Below are positions 16,652 to 25,933 of a stretch of DNA of 64,000 nucleotides, piece after piece. The DNA comes from Shinella sp. WSJ-2. GTDB lineage: Bacteria > Pseudomonadota > Alphaproteobacteria > Rhizobiales > Rhizobiaceae. The stretch is from positions 1 through 64,000 of the forward strand of contig NZ_QWBU01000001.1 in the NCBI RefSeq assembly GCF_003432075.1, written 5' to 3'. Numbering within the stretch: the first letter of the stretch is position 1; each line of letters opens with the position of its first letter. The position numbers and the translations under genes were made by a program. Under the pieces are notes generated by a model, which made no database searches, was not told where the DNA came from, and saw only the letters and a list, made by a program, of their open reading frames with translations.

Positions 16652-18058
16652 ATGCAGGAATATGATCTCGTCGTCGTGGGCAGCGGCCCCGCAGGCCGCC
16701 GCGGCGCCATCCAGGCGGCCAAGCTCGGCCGCAAGGTTCTGGTCATCGAACAGGGCAAGCGCGTCGGCGGCGTTTCGGTGCACACCGGAACCATCCCGTC
16801 GAAGACGCTGCGCGAGACCGCGCTGAACCTTTCCGGCTGGCGCGAGCGCGGCTTTTACGGCCGCGCCTATCGTGTGAAGCAGGAAATCAGCGCCGACGAT
16901 CTGCGCCGCCGCCTGCTCATCACGCTCGATCACGAGGTCGAGGTGCTGGAGCACCAGTTCGCCCGCAACCGCGTGCAGCATATCCGGGGCAAGGCGAAGT
17001 TCGTGACGGCGGATACGATGGAGATCGCCAAGGACGACGGCGAGACCATCCATGTACAGGCAAAAAGCATCATGCTCGCCGTCGGCACAAAACCCTATCG
17101 CCCGGAAAGCATCCCCTTTGACGGCGTCAGCGTGCTCGATAGCGATGAACTGCTCGACATCCAGGAACTGCCGCGCTCCATGGCCGTCATCGGCGCCGGC
17201 GTCATCGGTATCGAATATGCCACGATCTTCTCGGCACTCGATACGCAGGTCACGGTCATTGATCCAAAGGCGACCATCCTCGATTTCATCGACAAGGAGA
17301 TAATCGAGGAGTTCATCCATGATCTGCGCGACCGCAACATGAAGCTGATCCTCGGCCAGAAGGCCGACAAGGTGGAGAAGCTGCCCAACGGCAAATGCGA
17401 GATCACGCTGGACAACGGCCGCCATGTCACCTGCGACATGGTGCTTTATGCCGCCGGCCGCGTCGGCGCGACGGATAGTCTCAACCTTGCCGCTGCCGGC
17501 CTGACGGCCGATCAGCGCGGCCGCCTTAGCGTGAACCCGGAAACCTTCCAGACCGAGGTGCCGCATATCTACGCCGCCGGCGACGTTGTCGGCTTCCCGG
17601 CGCTTGCCTCCACCTCGATGGAACAGGGCCGCATCGCCGCCCGCGTCGCCGTCGGCGCCATCGCCAAGGAGCCGCCGAAGTACTTCCCCTACGGCATCTA
17701 TGCCGTGCCGGAAATTTCCACCTGCGGCCTGACCGAGGAAGAGGTGAAGGAGCGCGGCATTCCCTATGAATGCGGCATGGCGCGTTTTCGCGAGACCTCG
17801 CGCGGCCACATCATGGGCCTCAACTCGGGCCTGCTGAAGATGATCTTCTCGCTGAAGACCCGCCGCCTGCTTGGCGTGCACATCGTCGGCGAAGGCGCGA
17901 CCGAGCTCGTCCATATCGGCCAGGCCGTGCTGAACCTGAAGGGCACCGTCGAATATTTCGTCGAAAACACCTTCAACTATCCGACACTCGCCGAAGCCTA
18001 CAAGATCGCCGGCCTCGACGCCTGGAACCGAATGGGCGACCTCTCTCAGGCGGGCTGA
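16652..18058 (+). CDS. sthA: Soluble pyridine nucleotide transhydrogenase (Si-specific)
   Basis: 468-aa FAD flavoprotein of the disulfide-reductase fold that exchanges hydride between NADPH and NAD+. FAD-binding VVVGSGPAGRRGAIQAAKLG, NAD-binding AVIGAGVIGIEYATIFSALD, and the FAD-2 motif VPHIYAAGDVVGFPALAST are clear. The redox CxxxxC disulfide of lipoamide dehydrogenases is absent (GGVSVHTGTIPSKTLRE), as expected for SthA. The ATG at 16652 puts the Rossmann motif at the normal position; an in-frame TTG at 16574 would add 26 non-homologous residues. Confidence 0.95.
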   Translation: MQEYDLVVVGSGPAGRRGAIQAAKLGRKVLVIEQGKRVGGVSVHTGTIPSKTLRETALNLSGWRERGFYGRAYRVKQEISADDLRRRLLITLDHEVEVLEHQFARNRVQHIRGKAKFVTADTMEIAKDDGETIHVQAKSIMLAVGTKPYRPESIPFDGVSVLDSDELLDIQELPRSMAVIGAGVIGIEYATIFSALDTQVTVIDPKATILDFIDKEIIEEFIHDLRDRNMKLILGQKADKVEKLPNGKCEITLDNGRHVTCDMVLYAAGRVGATDSLNLAAAGLTADQRGRLSVNPETFQTEVPHIYAAGDVVGFPALASTSMEQGRIAARVAVGAIAKEPPKYFPYGIYAVPEISTCGLTEEEVKERGIPYECGMARFRETSRGHIMGLNSGLLKMIFSLKTRRLLGVHIVGEGATELVHIGQAVLNLKGTVEYFVENTFNYPTLAEAYKIAGLDAWNRMGDLSQAG

Positions 18059-18082
18059 GCCCGCCGGTCGAAGGAGCCGCGC

Positions 18083-18886
18083 ATGAAAATCCTGTCGCTG
18101 AATGTCTGGGGCGGCATGCTGCATGCGCCGCTTCTCGATTACCTCGCCACGGCCGATGCAGACGTCTATTGCCTGCAGGAGGTGCCGCGTGCCATCGGTT
18201 CGCGGTCGGATTGGCTGACTTACCGCGACGGCGCAGTCGAGCTTCAGCAACGCGCCAATCTCTATGGTGAGATCGCCGAAATCTTATCCGGCCATGACGG
18301 TTTCTTCGCACCGACCGCGCGCGGCGAATTGATGGACGGTGAACGTCCCTGCCATCAGGAATTCGGCCTCGCCACATTCATCCGACAGGATATGTCTGTC
18401 ATTGGTCAGGCGCTGGATTTCGTGCATGGCACCTTCTCCCCGCACGGTTTCGGCGCCCATCCGCGCGCCCGAAACGCCCACGCCTTCCGCCTCTATGATT
18501 ACCAGGCGGACCGCGCACTGACGGTCGCGCAGTTCCATGGCCTGCGCGAACTCGATGGCAAGGGCGACACGCCGGCGCGCGCTTATCAGGCAGACGCCCT
18601 CGCCTCGCTCATCGGCGGGCTGCACCGCGACGGTGAAGGCCTTGTCCTGTGTGGTGATTTCAACGTACTGCCCGATAGCGCCACCTTCACGACACTTGGT
18701 CGTCTCGGGCTGACCGATCTGGTTACCACCCGTGGCTTCACCGATACGCGGACCTCGGTCTACACGAAGTCGGGACGCTACGCGGACTACATGCTGGTGA
18801 ACGACGCCCTGCGCGTCGAGACCTTCAGCGTCGTCGAGACGCCGGAGGTTTCAGACCACCGGCCGCTGCTTCTGACGATCGGATAA
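18083..18886 (+). CDS. Endonuclease/exonuclease/phosphatase family hydrolase
   Basis: 267-aa EEP-fold metal-dependent phosphodiesterase. Motifs: MKILSLNVWGG (Asn), DVYCLQEV (catalytic Glu), LCGDFNVLPDS (Asp/Asn) and the terminal VSDHRPLLL (Asp-His). Substrate is not predictable; no signal peptide, so cytoplasmic. Starts 24 bases after sthA on the same strand. Confidence 0.87.
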   Translation: MKILSLNVWGGMLHAPLLDYLATADADVYCLQEVPRAIGSRSDWLTYRDGAVELQQRANLYGEIAEILSGHDGFFAPTARGELMDGERPCHQEFGLATFIRQDMSVIGQALDFVHGTFSPHGFGAHPRARNAHAFRLYDYQADRALTVAQFHGLRELDGKGDTPARAYQADALASLIGGLHRDGEGLVLCGDFNVLPDSATFTTLGRLGLTDLVTTRGFTDTRTSVYTKSGRYADYMLVNDALRVETFSVVETPEVSDHRPLLLTIG

Positions 18887-18892
18887 TGGCGT

Positions 18893-19516
18893 TCAGCCGC
18901 TTTTAGGCCGCGCCATGGCAAAGACCTCCGCCCCGCCATCGGTATAATCCATATAGCCCATGCGCCCGAGCGGACGGGCAACAGCCATGTCAATGCGGCC
19001 ATCCCGAAGGATTTCAGGGCTGATGTGAATGCCGAGCACCTGGCCGAACACGACCCAATTGTCGGATTCGCGCCCCTCGATATCAACCGGCCGCAGGATC
19101 TGCGTCGTCCTGCACTCCAGCACCGCATAGGCCTCGCCGACATAGGGCGCGTCAACAAGCCGCCCCGTGACCGGCGTCAGCCCTGCAAGTTCGAATTCGT
19201 CGACACCGCGCGGCACGACAATAGAACTTGCATTCATCTTTTCTGCGAGATGGCGGCTGGCCAGCGAGCAGGTGAATACACCCGTTTCCTCGATATTCGT
19301 CACACTGTCCTTGTGGCCGCTCGAGGAAAACATCACCAGCTTGGGTGTATCGCTCACCGCGTTGAAGAACGAATAGGGCGAGAGGTTGCGTCGCCCGTCC
19401 GCTGCCTTGGTGCCAATCCAGCCGATCGGCCTGGGCGCGACGATGGCCTTGAAGGGATCGTGCTTCAAGCCATGCGCGTTTTCCGCCGTCTCGTAAAACA
19501 ACGCGTCAGGCGTCAT
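18893..19516 (-). CDS. Flavin reductase family (FMN-binding) protein
   Basis: 207-aa protein of the flavin reductase-like FMN-binding split-barrel family: [58 protein letters not shown]. It begins inside the 3' end of the upstream nitroreductase gene (11-bp overlap, ATG 19516), so the two flavoenzymes are translationally coupled. The substrate is unknown; the pair could share an FMN-dependent reductive job. Confidence 0.88.
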   Translation of the reverse strand: MTPDALFYETAENAHGLKHDPFKAIVAPRPIGWIGTKAADGRRNLSPYSFFNAVSDTPKLVMFSSSGHKDSVTNIEETGVFTCSLASRHLAEKMNASSIVVPRGVDEFELAGLTPVTGRLVDAPYVGEAYAVLECRTTQILRPVDIEGRESDNWVVFGQVLGIHISPEILRDGRIDMAVARPLGRMGYMDYTDGGAEVFAMARPKSG

Positions 19517-20090
19517 CGCCGACCCATGTAACGATCTCGGCCAGTTCCGGACGCGGACGCTCGGTCGGCGGCACGGTCGGCGTACCGATATGAATGAAGC
19601 CCGCGACCTTCTCACCCTCGTTGATACCGAGGATCGGATAGGCGCGGCTGTCGAAGGCATACCATTCCGTCAGCCAGTTCGAGGCGAAGCCGTGCGCATT
19701 GGCGGCCATGACCAGGTTCAGGCAAACGGCGCCCGCCGACATAACCTGCTCCCATTCCGGGATCTTGAAATGCGGCGCTGCCTTGCTGACCACGGCGACG
19801 ACGACGGGCGCACGCGTCAGCCGCGTGTTCTCCACCTTCACCATCTCCTCGGAAAGCTCGGGCTTGTCACCGATCGCAATCTTCGCCAGTTCCTCACTGA
19901 TGCGGCGGCGTTCTTCGCCGCGATATACGATGAAGCGCCAGGGTGCGAGCTTGCCGTGGTCCGGCACGCGCGAGGCGAGCGTCAGCATCTCCCCGACCTC
20001 CTCCTTGGAGGGGCCGGGCTCGCTCATCTGAAAGGCAGGAATAGACCGGCGGGTCGAAAGATAATCGATCAGCTTGATTTCGGTTTTCAT
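19506..20090 (-). CDS. Nitroreductase family protein (YdjA-like)
   Basis: 194-aa FMN-dependent nitroreductase fold: [20 protein letters not shown], the FMN-contacting [18 protein letters not shown], and [20 protein letters not shown]. Length and the PDHG variant match YdjA-like minimal nitroreductases. ATG 20090. Upstream partner of the flavin reductase gene and divergent from the exported-protein gene at 20190. Confidence 0.9.
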   Translation of the reverse strand: MKTEIKLIDYLSTRRSIPAFQMSEPGPSKEEVGEMLTLASRVPDHGKLAPWRFIVYRGEERRRISEELAKIAIGDKPELSEEMVKVENTRLTRAPVVVAVVSKAAPHFKIPEWEQVMSAGAVCLNLVMAANAHGFASNWLTEWYAFDSRAYPILGINEGEKVAGFIHIGTPTVPPTERPRPELAEIVTWVGDDA

Positions 20091-20189
20091 CGGGCGGGAG
20101 TTCCAATATCGTGTCGGCGGGCCGGCCTTGAAAATGCCATTCGGCGCGTCTTCAAGTGGAGCCTTACAGTCAGGAAGTCAACCACATCC

Positions 20190-21185
20190 ATGCGCATGCC
20201 TCTCCATCCCGTCGTCGCCGTGGGCCTTACCGTCGCGAGCCTTGTTGCGTCGCTCGTTCCCGTGCGCGCGCAGGATTCGGTCGAGAGCTTTTCGCAGATC
20301 ACCACCCCGCCGGTGAAGGGTGGCAAGCTAACCTCGTTCAACCCGATCATCACAGGTGAAGCCACACCGAAGAACCTGCGCGACATCACCTGCGAGGCGC
20401 TGCTGACCAAGGATGGCAGCCCCATGCAGCATGGCCTGACCTGGCGTGTCTTCTCGCCCATCCCCGGCGCCGATGGCAAGCTGCCGCTGCTGGCGACCTC
20501 CGAGGGCGGCACGGCCGCCTTCCAGCTGGTGCCCGGCGAATATTTCGTCAACGTCGCCTTCGGCCGCGCCGGAGCCACCAAGAAGCTTGTCGTGCCCGAC
20601 ACGGGCAACGTCGACAAACAGGTCATGGTGCTCGATGCCGGCGGCATCATGCTGAACGCCGTCTCCGGCTCCGACGTGCGCATCCCGCCGAAGGAACTGA
20701 GCTTCGCCATCTACGCCGCCGAAGTGCGCGAGGATGGCGAACGCAACCTCGTCGTGGACGACGTCAAGCCGAACTCCGTTGTCCGTCTTAACGCCGGCAC
20801 GTATCACGTCGTTTCCGATTACGGCACGGTCAATGCCGTCATTCGCGCCGATATCCAGGTGGAAGCGGGCAAGCTGACGCGCGCCACCATCCAGCACAGG
20901 GCCGCAAAACTTACGCTGAAACTCGTCTCGGAAGCCGGTGGCGAGGCGATCGCCGATACCGCCTGGTCGATCCTGACGTCTTCAGGCGACACCGTCTCCG
21001 AAAGCGTCGGTGCCTTCCCGACCGTCGTGCTGGCCGAAGGCAGCTACATTGCGGTCGCGCGGAACAAGAACAAGATCTACCAGCGCGATTTCACCGTGCA
21101 GGCCGGCGTGAACACGGATGTCGAGGTGCTGCTCGACGAAAAGGCGAACGACCAGAAGGCCGCCGCCGAGGATGTCGTCGACTAA
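20190..21185 (+). CDS. Exported conserved hypothetical protein
   Basis: 331-aa protein with a signal peptide (VAVGLTVASLVASLVPVRAQ, cleavage about residue 28). The body is predicted mostly beta, with several repeats resembling carboxypeptidase-regulatory/Ig-like strands (VPGEYFVNVAFGRAG, LNAGTYHVVSDYGTVNA, LAEGSYIAVARNKNK: three G-x-Y-x-V units about 120 residues apart). I do not recognise a named family; the periplasm is the likely location. The ATG at 20190 is preceded by CAGGAAG. Its stop overlaps the convergent acyltransferase stop by four bases. Confidence 0.75.
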   Translation: MRMPLHPVVAVGLTVASLVASLVPVRAQDSVESFSQITTPPVKGGKLTSFNPIITGEATPKNLRDITCEALLTKDGSPMQHGLTWRVFSPIPGADGKLPLLATSEGGTAAFQLVPGEYFVNVAFGRAGATKKLVVPDTGNVDKQVMVLDAGGIMLNAVSGSDVRIPPKELSFAIYAAEVREDGERNLVVDDVKPNSVVRLNAGTYHVVSDYGTVNAVIRADIQVEAGKLTRATIQHRAAKLTLKLVSEAGGEAIADTAWSILTSSGDTVSESVGAFPTVVLAEGSYIAVARNKNKIYQRDFTVQAGVNTDVEVLLDEKANDQKAAAEDVVD

Positions 21186-22018
21186 CCTGCCCGCCGCAGG
21201 AACGGTTTGGGTCGCGGTGCCATCGCAAAAACCGCATCATAGAGCCGCGCAGTCAGCGTCTTGCGGTCTCCCGAATCAAGCTCCGCCCAGGACAGCACGC
21301 CACCGATGTGCGCGCCGATGGTCGAGCCTGATAGACGACGGAATTCGCGGATGAGCAGTGACAGCCGCAGCGTCAGCGAAACCTTGCTGGCGAGATGGAA
21401 GAGCCGGCCATTCTGCCCTTCGAAATAGACTGGAATGACGCTGGCCCGCGCGGTCTGGATGAGCTTTGCCGGAAACATTTTCCACGGCAGATCTTCCGCA
21501 CGTCCGAACACCTTCTTGGCCGTCGCCACACCGCCCGCTGGAAACACAATGACAGTCGTTCCCTCTTTCAGGAGCCGCACAGCCTCCGTCCGCGTCTTCA
21601 TGTTAAGCGCGAGCGCTTCCTTCGTTTCCTCGAAGGACACCGGAAGCGCATAGGGCTGCATTTCCGGCACCTTGAGCAGATCGTTATGGATCATGACCTT
21701 GAAGGGACGCCCTAGCTGCTCGGCCAGCGCCAGCACGGCAATACCGTCGCCGATGCCGAACGGATGGTTCGCCACGATGACGACTGGTCCCTCCGGCAAG
21801 TTCGCCGGCGGCCAGGCGCCCTGCACGCTGAGCCGCACATTGATGAGATCGAGCATGTCGCCGAAGACGCGCGCGCTGGTTCCGACGATGGAGGTGCGCC
21901 AGATGTTGTAGAGCCGCGCATAGCGGTTACGCCCGGCCAGACCTTCCATGGAGCGGATGAACCATCGTTTGAGGCGCGGATCGTTCTCGTTGGCGTATGA
22001 CAGTTCCTTGAACCGCAC
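21182..22018 (-). CDS. Lysophospholipid acyltransferase family protein (PlsC-like)
   Basis: About 278 aa. The acyltransferase HxxxxD motif appears as VANHPFGIGDG, followed by FPAGGVATAKK (motif III-like) and SVIPVYFEGQNG (motif IV). It likely transfers acyl chains to a phospholipid or ornithine-lipid precursor at the inner membrane; the exact substrate is unclear. Start is uncertain: TTG at 22030 lies in the thrS terminator, while GTG at 22018 has GGGG six bases upstream and is preferred. 75 bases after thrS, but behind a terminator. Confidence 0.8.
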   Translation of the reverse strand: MRFKELSYANENDPRLKRWFIRSMEGLAGRNRYARLYNIWRTSIVGTSARVFGDMLDLINVRLSVQGAWPPANLPEGPVVIVANHPFGIGDGIAVLALAEQLGRPFKVMIHNDLLKVPEMQPYALPVSFEETKEALALNMKTRTEAVRLLKEGTTVIVFPAGGVATAKKVFGRAEDLPWKMFPAKLIQTARASVIPVYFEGQNGRLFHLASKVSLTLRLSLLIREFRRLSGSTIGAHIGGVLSWAELDSGDRKTLTARLYDAVFAMAPRPKPFLRRAG

Positions 22019-22028
22019 GGCATTCCCC

Positions 22029-22064
22029 AAAAAAATGATCCCGCACTCGATAGCACGGGATCAT
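22029..22064 (-). terminator. Rho-independent terminator of thrS
   Basis: On the minus strand ATGATCCCG pairs with CGGGATCAT (9 bp, 12-nt loop) and is followed by seven T residues, 29 bases after the thrS stop codon. Confidence 0.9.
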
Positions 22065-22092
22065 GAAGGTTTTCAGACAAGCCTTGTCGCCA

Positions 22093-24066
22093 TCACGCCT
22101 TGCCGAGCTTGCGCTTGATATCCGGCGGCGTGGCTTCCAGCGACAGCGAGGCGATGGCCTCGTCCAGCGTCATCGACGTCTGGTTCTGCGAACCGAGACG
22201 GCGGATGTTAACCGTGCGCTCCTCCGCCTCCCGCTTGCCGCAGACGACGATGACCGGAACCTTGGTCACGGAATGCTCGCGGACCTTGTAGTTGATCTTC
22301 TCGTTGCGGAAATCGGTCTCGACGGTCATGCCGGCGTCGCGCAGCTTCTCCGCCACCTCGCGGCCGTAGTCGTCGGCCTCGGAGGTGATGGTCGCCACCA
22401 CCACCTGCTGCGGGGCGATCCACAGCGGCATATGGCCGGCGAAGTTCTCGATCAGGATGCCGAGGAAGCGTTCCATCGAGCCGCAGATGGCGCGGTGGAT
22501 CATCACCGGCTGCTTCTTGTCGGAATTCTGGTCGATATAGAACGCGCCGAACCGTTCCGGCAGGTTGAAGTCGACCTGCGTCGTGCCGCACTGCCATTCG
22601 CGGCCGATGGCGTCCTTCAGCGTATATTCGAATTTTGGGCCGTAGAACGCACCCTCGCCGGGCAGGATGCCGGTCTTGATGCGTCCGCCGGACTGCGCCT
22701 CGATCTGCTTCAGCACATCCATCATGACGCTTTCCGCCCGATCCCACAGCGCATCGGAACCGACGCGCTTTTCCGGACGGGTCGAGAGCTTCACGACGAC
22801 CTCGTCAAACCCGAAGTCCTTGTAGACCGAGAGGATGAGGTCGTTGATGCGCAGGCATTCCGCCGCCATCTGCTCGTCGGTGCAGAAGACATGCGCATCG
22901 TCCTGCGTAAAGCCGCGCACGCGCATCAGCCCGTGCAGCGCGCCTGAAGGCTCATAGCGATGCACGTTTCCGAATTCCGCAAGGCGAACAGGCAGTTCGC
23001 GATAGGACTTCAAGCCATGCTTGAAGATCTGCACATGGCCGGGGCAGTTCATCGGCTTAAGCGCGAAGACCCGCTCGTCGTCGGTCTCGTCGCCGGCAAC
23101 GGTCACCTTGAACATGTTGTCGCGATACCAGCCCCAGTGGCCGGAGGTTTCCCATAGCGACTTGTCGAGCACCTGCGGCGCGTTCACCTCTTCATAGGTG
23201 CCGGCCAGACGACGGCGCATATAGGCGACGAGCGTCTGGAACATGCGCCAGCCCTTGCCGTGCCAGAACACGACGCCCGGCCCTTCCTCCTGGAAGTGGA
23301 ACAGGTCCATTTCGCGGCCGAGACGACGGTGGTCGCGCTTCTCGGCCTCGGCGAGGATGTTGAGATAGGTGTCGAGCTCTTCCTGCGTGCGCCAGGCGGT
23401 GCCGTAGATGCGCGTCAGCATCGGATTGTTGCTGTCGCCACGCCAATAGGCGCCGGCCACCTTCATCAGCTTGAAGGCCGTGCCGATCTGGCCGGTCGAG
23501 GCCATGTGCGGACCGCGACACAGGTCGAACCAATCGCCCTGGTAATAGATCTTCAGGTCCTGCCCCGCCGGGATCGCATCGACCAGCTCGACCTTGTAGG
23601 CCTCGCCCTTGGCGGCAAAGACTTCTTTGGCCTTGTCGCGCGACCAGATTTCCCGCGTGAACGGCTTGTTGCGCTGGATGATCTCCTTCATGCGCTTTTC
23701 GATCTTGGGCAGATCGTCGGGCGTGAAGGGCTCGTTCTTGGCAAAATCGTAGTAGAAGCCGTTGTCGATGACCGGGCCGATGGTCACCTGCGTGCCGGGC
23801 CAAAGCTCCTGCACGGCCTCGGCCATGACGTGGGCGGCATCGTGGCGGATCAGCTCCAGCGCCCGATCGTCCTCGCGGGTGACGATCTCGATCCGGCCGT
23901 TGGAAACGGTTTCGGAGAGATCGCGCAGCTCACCATCGAGCGCAATCGCGATCGCCTTCTTGGCCAAAGACTTGGAAATCGCCTCAGCCACATCACGGCC
24001 CGTCGAGCCCGCGGGATAGTCGCGGACGGAGCCATCGGGAAAAGTCAGGGAAACAGGTGCAGACAT
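22093..24066 (-). CDS. thrS: Threonyl-tRNA synthetase
   Basis: 657-aa class II synthetase. Order of domains: TGS (1-62; [20 protein letters not shown]), editing domain with [12 protein letters not shown] and the second-half Cys/His motifs, catalytic core with class II motifs (motif 2 [21 protein letters not shown]; motif 3 near [17 protein letters not shown]) and the C-terminal anticodon-binding domain. The ATG at 24066 has AGGAGA at good spacing; the TTG just before it is not needed. Confidence 0.97.
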   Translation of the reverse strand: MSAPVSLTFPDGSVRDYPAGSTGRDVAEAISKSLAKKAIAIALDGELRDLSETVSNGRIEIVTREDDRALELIRHDAAHVMAEAVQELWPGTQVTIGPVIDNGFYYDFAKNEPFTPDDLPKIEKRMKEIIQRNKPFTREIWSRDKAKEVFAAKGEAYKVELVDAIPAGQDLKIYYQGDWFDLCRGPHMASTGQIGTAFKLMKVAGAYWRGDSNNPMLTRIYGTAWRTQEELDTYLNILAEAEKRDHRRLGREMDLFHFQEEGPGVVFWHGKGWRMFQTLVAYMRRRLAGTYEEVNAPQVLDKSLWETSGHWGWYRDNMFKVTVAGDETDDERVFALKPMNCPGHVQIFKHGLKSYRELPVRLAEFGNVHRYEPSGALHGLMRVRGFTQDDAHVFCTDEQMAAECLRINDLILSVYKDFGFDEVVVKLSTRPEKRVGSDALWDRAESVMMDVLKQIEAQSGGRIKTGILPGEGAFYGPKFEYTLKDAIGREWQCGTTQVDFNLPERFGAFYIDQNSDKKQPVMIHRAICGSMERFLGILIENFAGHMPLWIAPQQVVVATITSEADDYGREVAEKLRDAGMTVETDFRNEKINYKVREHSVTKVPVIVVCGKREAEERTVNIRRLGSQNQTSMTLDEAIASLSLEATPPDIKRKLGKA

Positions 24067-24207
24067 CAAAAAATCTCCTATCCAGTCCCGCCAACGAATG
24101 CGGGTGGTATGCGAGGGTAAGTGGCCGGATGCGCCAGCGCGTGCGTCGCGCGGTATACGGGGATTTGGAGAGGATTGAAAGGGGTTAGAGCTTGTGAATG
24201 GGCCTGA

Positions 24208-25335
24208 TCAGCGCAAGAATCGACAGTTCCACCCATAAATATATACTACATTATTTAGGTGAAATTTGGCAGAAAAACGTGATAATTCAAAAATATATAA
24301 GAAAACCAAAAGCATTGACATTCGAGAATGCGGCTGAGCTGAAAAATGATCAAGCCAATTGACTACTCTTCCTGAAGACAGGCGCGGCGGTTGACCATCT
24401 ACAAAATAATTATCTCTACCTCTTATTAATCTCAACACATCATACCTATTAAATAGATGATCAGAATCATCAAAAATTGCATCAGAAAAATCGCAATCTA
24501 TAAATTCATGGTACATCTTAGGATCATCTGACGACCAAAAATTCTGAACTACAGAGATATCGCACTCTTTTAATTTACAGTTACTAAATTTATGGCTAAA
24601 TATCATATTATTGCAGACTTCAAATCTTACATTACTAAAATAAACATTTTCGGAAACCAAATCAACCTCGCCACCAAGCCCCAGAAAATAACCACCGACA
24701 TACAAAGCGTTTTTTACGCCGTAGAGCACCTCCCATCGCGTGTCAGAGTTGTTTGCGTCAAATCGAACTTCTCGATCTGATTTACGGCCGATGTCTGCGC
24801 CTCTTTTAAGCGCAAGAAATGCTTCCACCTGATGGATATGATTATGATTATTACCCATCTCGCGCTGGATTAGATCCGCAATCAGATTCATTGCTTGGAT
24901 TGCAAACCCATCATCGTCACCCATAATCAATATAGCTAATGTCGAAATTCCGGCTGATATATGTGATGGCTTGCCGACTTCTCCAAGCAATTTAGCGCCC
25001 TCCTGGAGAAGCTTCGCTTTGCCTTCTTGCTCGGAGAGGCGAAGTTGTCTTGCGGCTAAATCAGCTTGACGCGTATTAATTTTACCCCGCCAATTAGCAG
25101 TGCAGTAAGTAACACCAGCGAATAGTGCAACACCGAATGGAGTGAAAATCTGAATTTTCCATAAATCTCCCTCCTCAATTCCTCCTTCTAGAAGCCAAAT
25201 TGCAGCAGCGACAAAGCTAACAAACGTAAAAACTGCTGCAGAAACAGACAGCGTTTCCCAGTTTTTTTCCGAAATTCGAGGATAATCCCTATTATTAATT
25301 TCTTCGGGATGGTCATTCATTATATCGATTTTCAT
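24208..25335 (-). CDS. AT-rich orphan: two-helix membrane protein with pentapeptide-like C-terminal half
   Basis: 375-aa protein of unknown function. Two hydrophobic segments (about 29-49 and 63-80) with a short polar turn are followed by a charged helical stretch (RQADLAARQLRLSEQEGKAK), a helical domain (100-185), and a segment with loose pentapeptide-type spacing (VYFSNVRFEVCNN, FSHKFSNCKLKECDISV, FIDCDFSDAIF). Base composition is strikingly AT-rich against high-GC neighbours, codon use is different, and the start (ATG 25335 or 25320) has no clear Shine-Dalgarno site. All this suggests recent transfer. A membrane-anchored sensor/effector is a guess; no catalytic motif seen. Confidence 0.7.
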   Translation of the reverse strand: MKIDIMNDHPEEINNRDYPRISEKNWETLSVSAAVFTFVSFVAAAIWLLEGGIEEGDLWKIQIFTPFGVALFAGVTYCTANWRGKINTRQADLAARQLRLSEQEGKAKLLQEGAKLLGEVGKPSHISAGISTLAILIMGDDDGFAIQAMNLIADLIQREMGNNHNHIHQVEAFLALKRGADIGRKSDREVRFDANNSDTRWEVLYGVKNALYVGGYFLGLGGEVDLVSENVYFSNVRFEVCNNMIFSHKFSNCKLKECDISVVQNFWSSDDPKMYHEFIDCDFSDAIFDDSDHLFNRYDVLRLIRGRDNYFVDGQPPRLSSGRVVNWLDHFSAQPHSRMSMLLVFLYIFELSRFSAKFHLNNVVYIYGWNCRFLR

Positions 25336-25873
25336 AATTTTTTACTCTGGAGATAAGTCGAAATGCTTACCAAGCCATGCCGACGCAGAGGCGCCTTTCT
25401 GCTTTCAAGCTGGAACGGCATGGTCATTTGTTCTTCATATCCCCGATGACAGACCACTTTCGCATACAAAGTACATTGACGAAATATCCTCTCCAATTTC
25501 CCCGCCCCCAAAACCCGCTCTATCCTAAACCTCCTTCCGCCGCCGGACGGATCGCGTAACGTGTCGATGCGAATGGGAGGAGGCGCTTTCGTGGTTTGCC
25601 GCAACGTACGGCAGGGGCGAAAGAGGCGTGGAGCGTCGTGGCGGGCAAAGGCCTTTTCCCGTGAGGGATAGGGCCGGCGCAAGCCGCGGCGGGCGAGGCT
25701 TCCCCCTTCCCCGGGTCGCGGGGTCGGTTTGGGTCCGCCATGCAAGCATGGACGCGCATGCCCCCGAAACCTGCGCAAGCGGTTTTTGGACAGGCGATGC
25801 GAAGACGATGTGCAGCGAAGCCTTGCCATGCCTGAAGGAGGACAAGACCGCCTCCGAAGAACGCCTGGGGCCA
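25336..25873. other. Gap without a convincing gene (AT-rich to GC-rich switch)
   Basis: No protein with family signs on either strand. The first 170 bases are AT-leaning like the orphan gene; from about 25520 the sequence turns abruptly GC-rich. Open frames here (for example a plus-strand frame from 25628 running on antisense to the metalloprotease) have Arg/Pro-rich, non-homologous translations. The gap may hold the boundary of a transferred segment. Confidence 0.5.
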
Positions 25874-25910
25874 AGCGAAAACGGAGCCCTCCTTGTCAGA
25901 AGGGCTCCGT
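25874..25910 (-). terminator. Terminator of the metalloprotease gene
   Basis: Perfect 10-bp stem ACGGAGCCCT / AGGGCTCCGT with a 10-nt loop; on the minus strand it is followed by TTTTCGCTT. 23 bases after the stop at 25934. Confidence 0.85.
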
Positions 25911-25933
25911 ATAGACAGGCCAGCAGCGTCTCT

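Noticed and set aside
15629-18250. 873-codon open frame on the minus strand opposite radC and sthA
   Set aside because: Translation is His/Asp/Arg-rich with no domain; it is the shadow of high-GC codons in two well-supported plus-strand genes.
24208-25335. Phage or IS origin for the AT-rich gene
   Set aside because: No integrase, transposase, inverted ends or target duplications could be seen; only composition suggests transfer.
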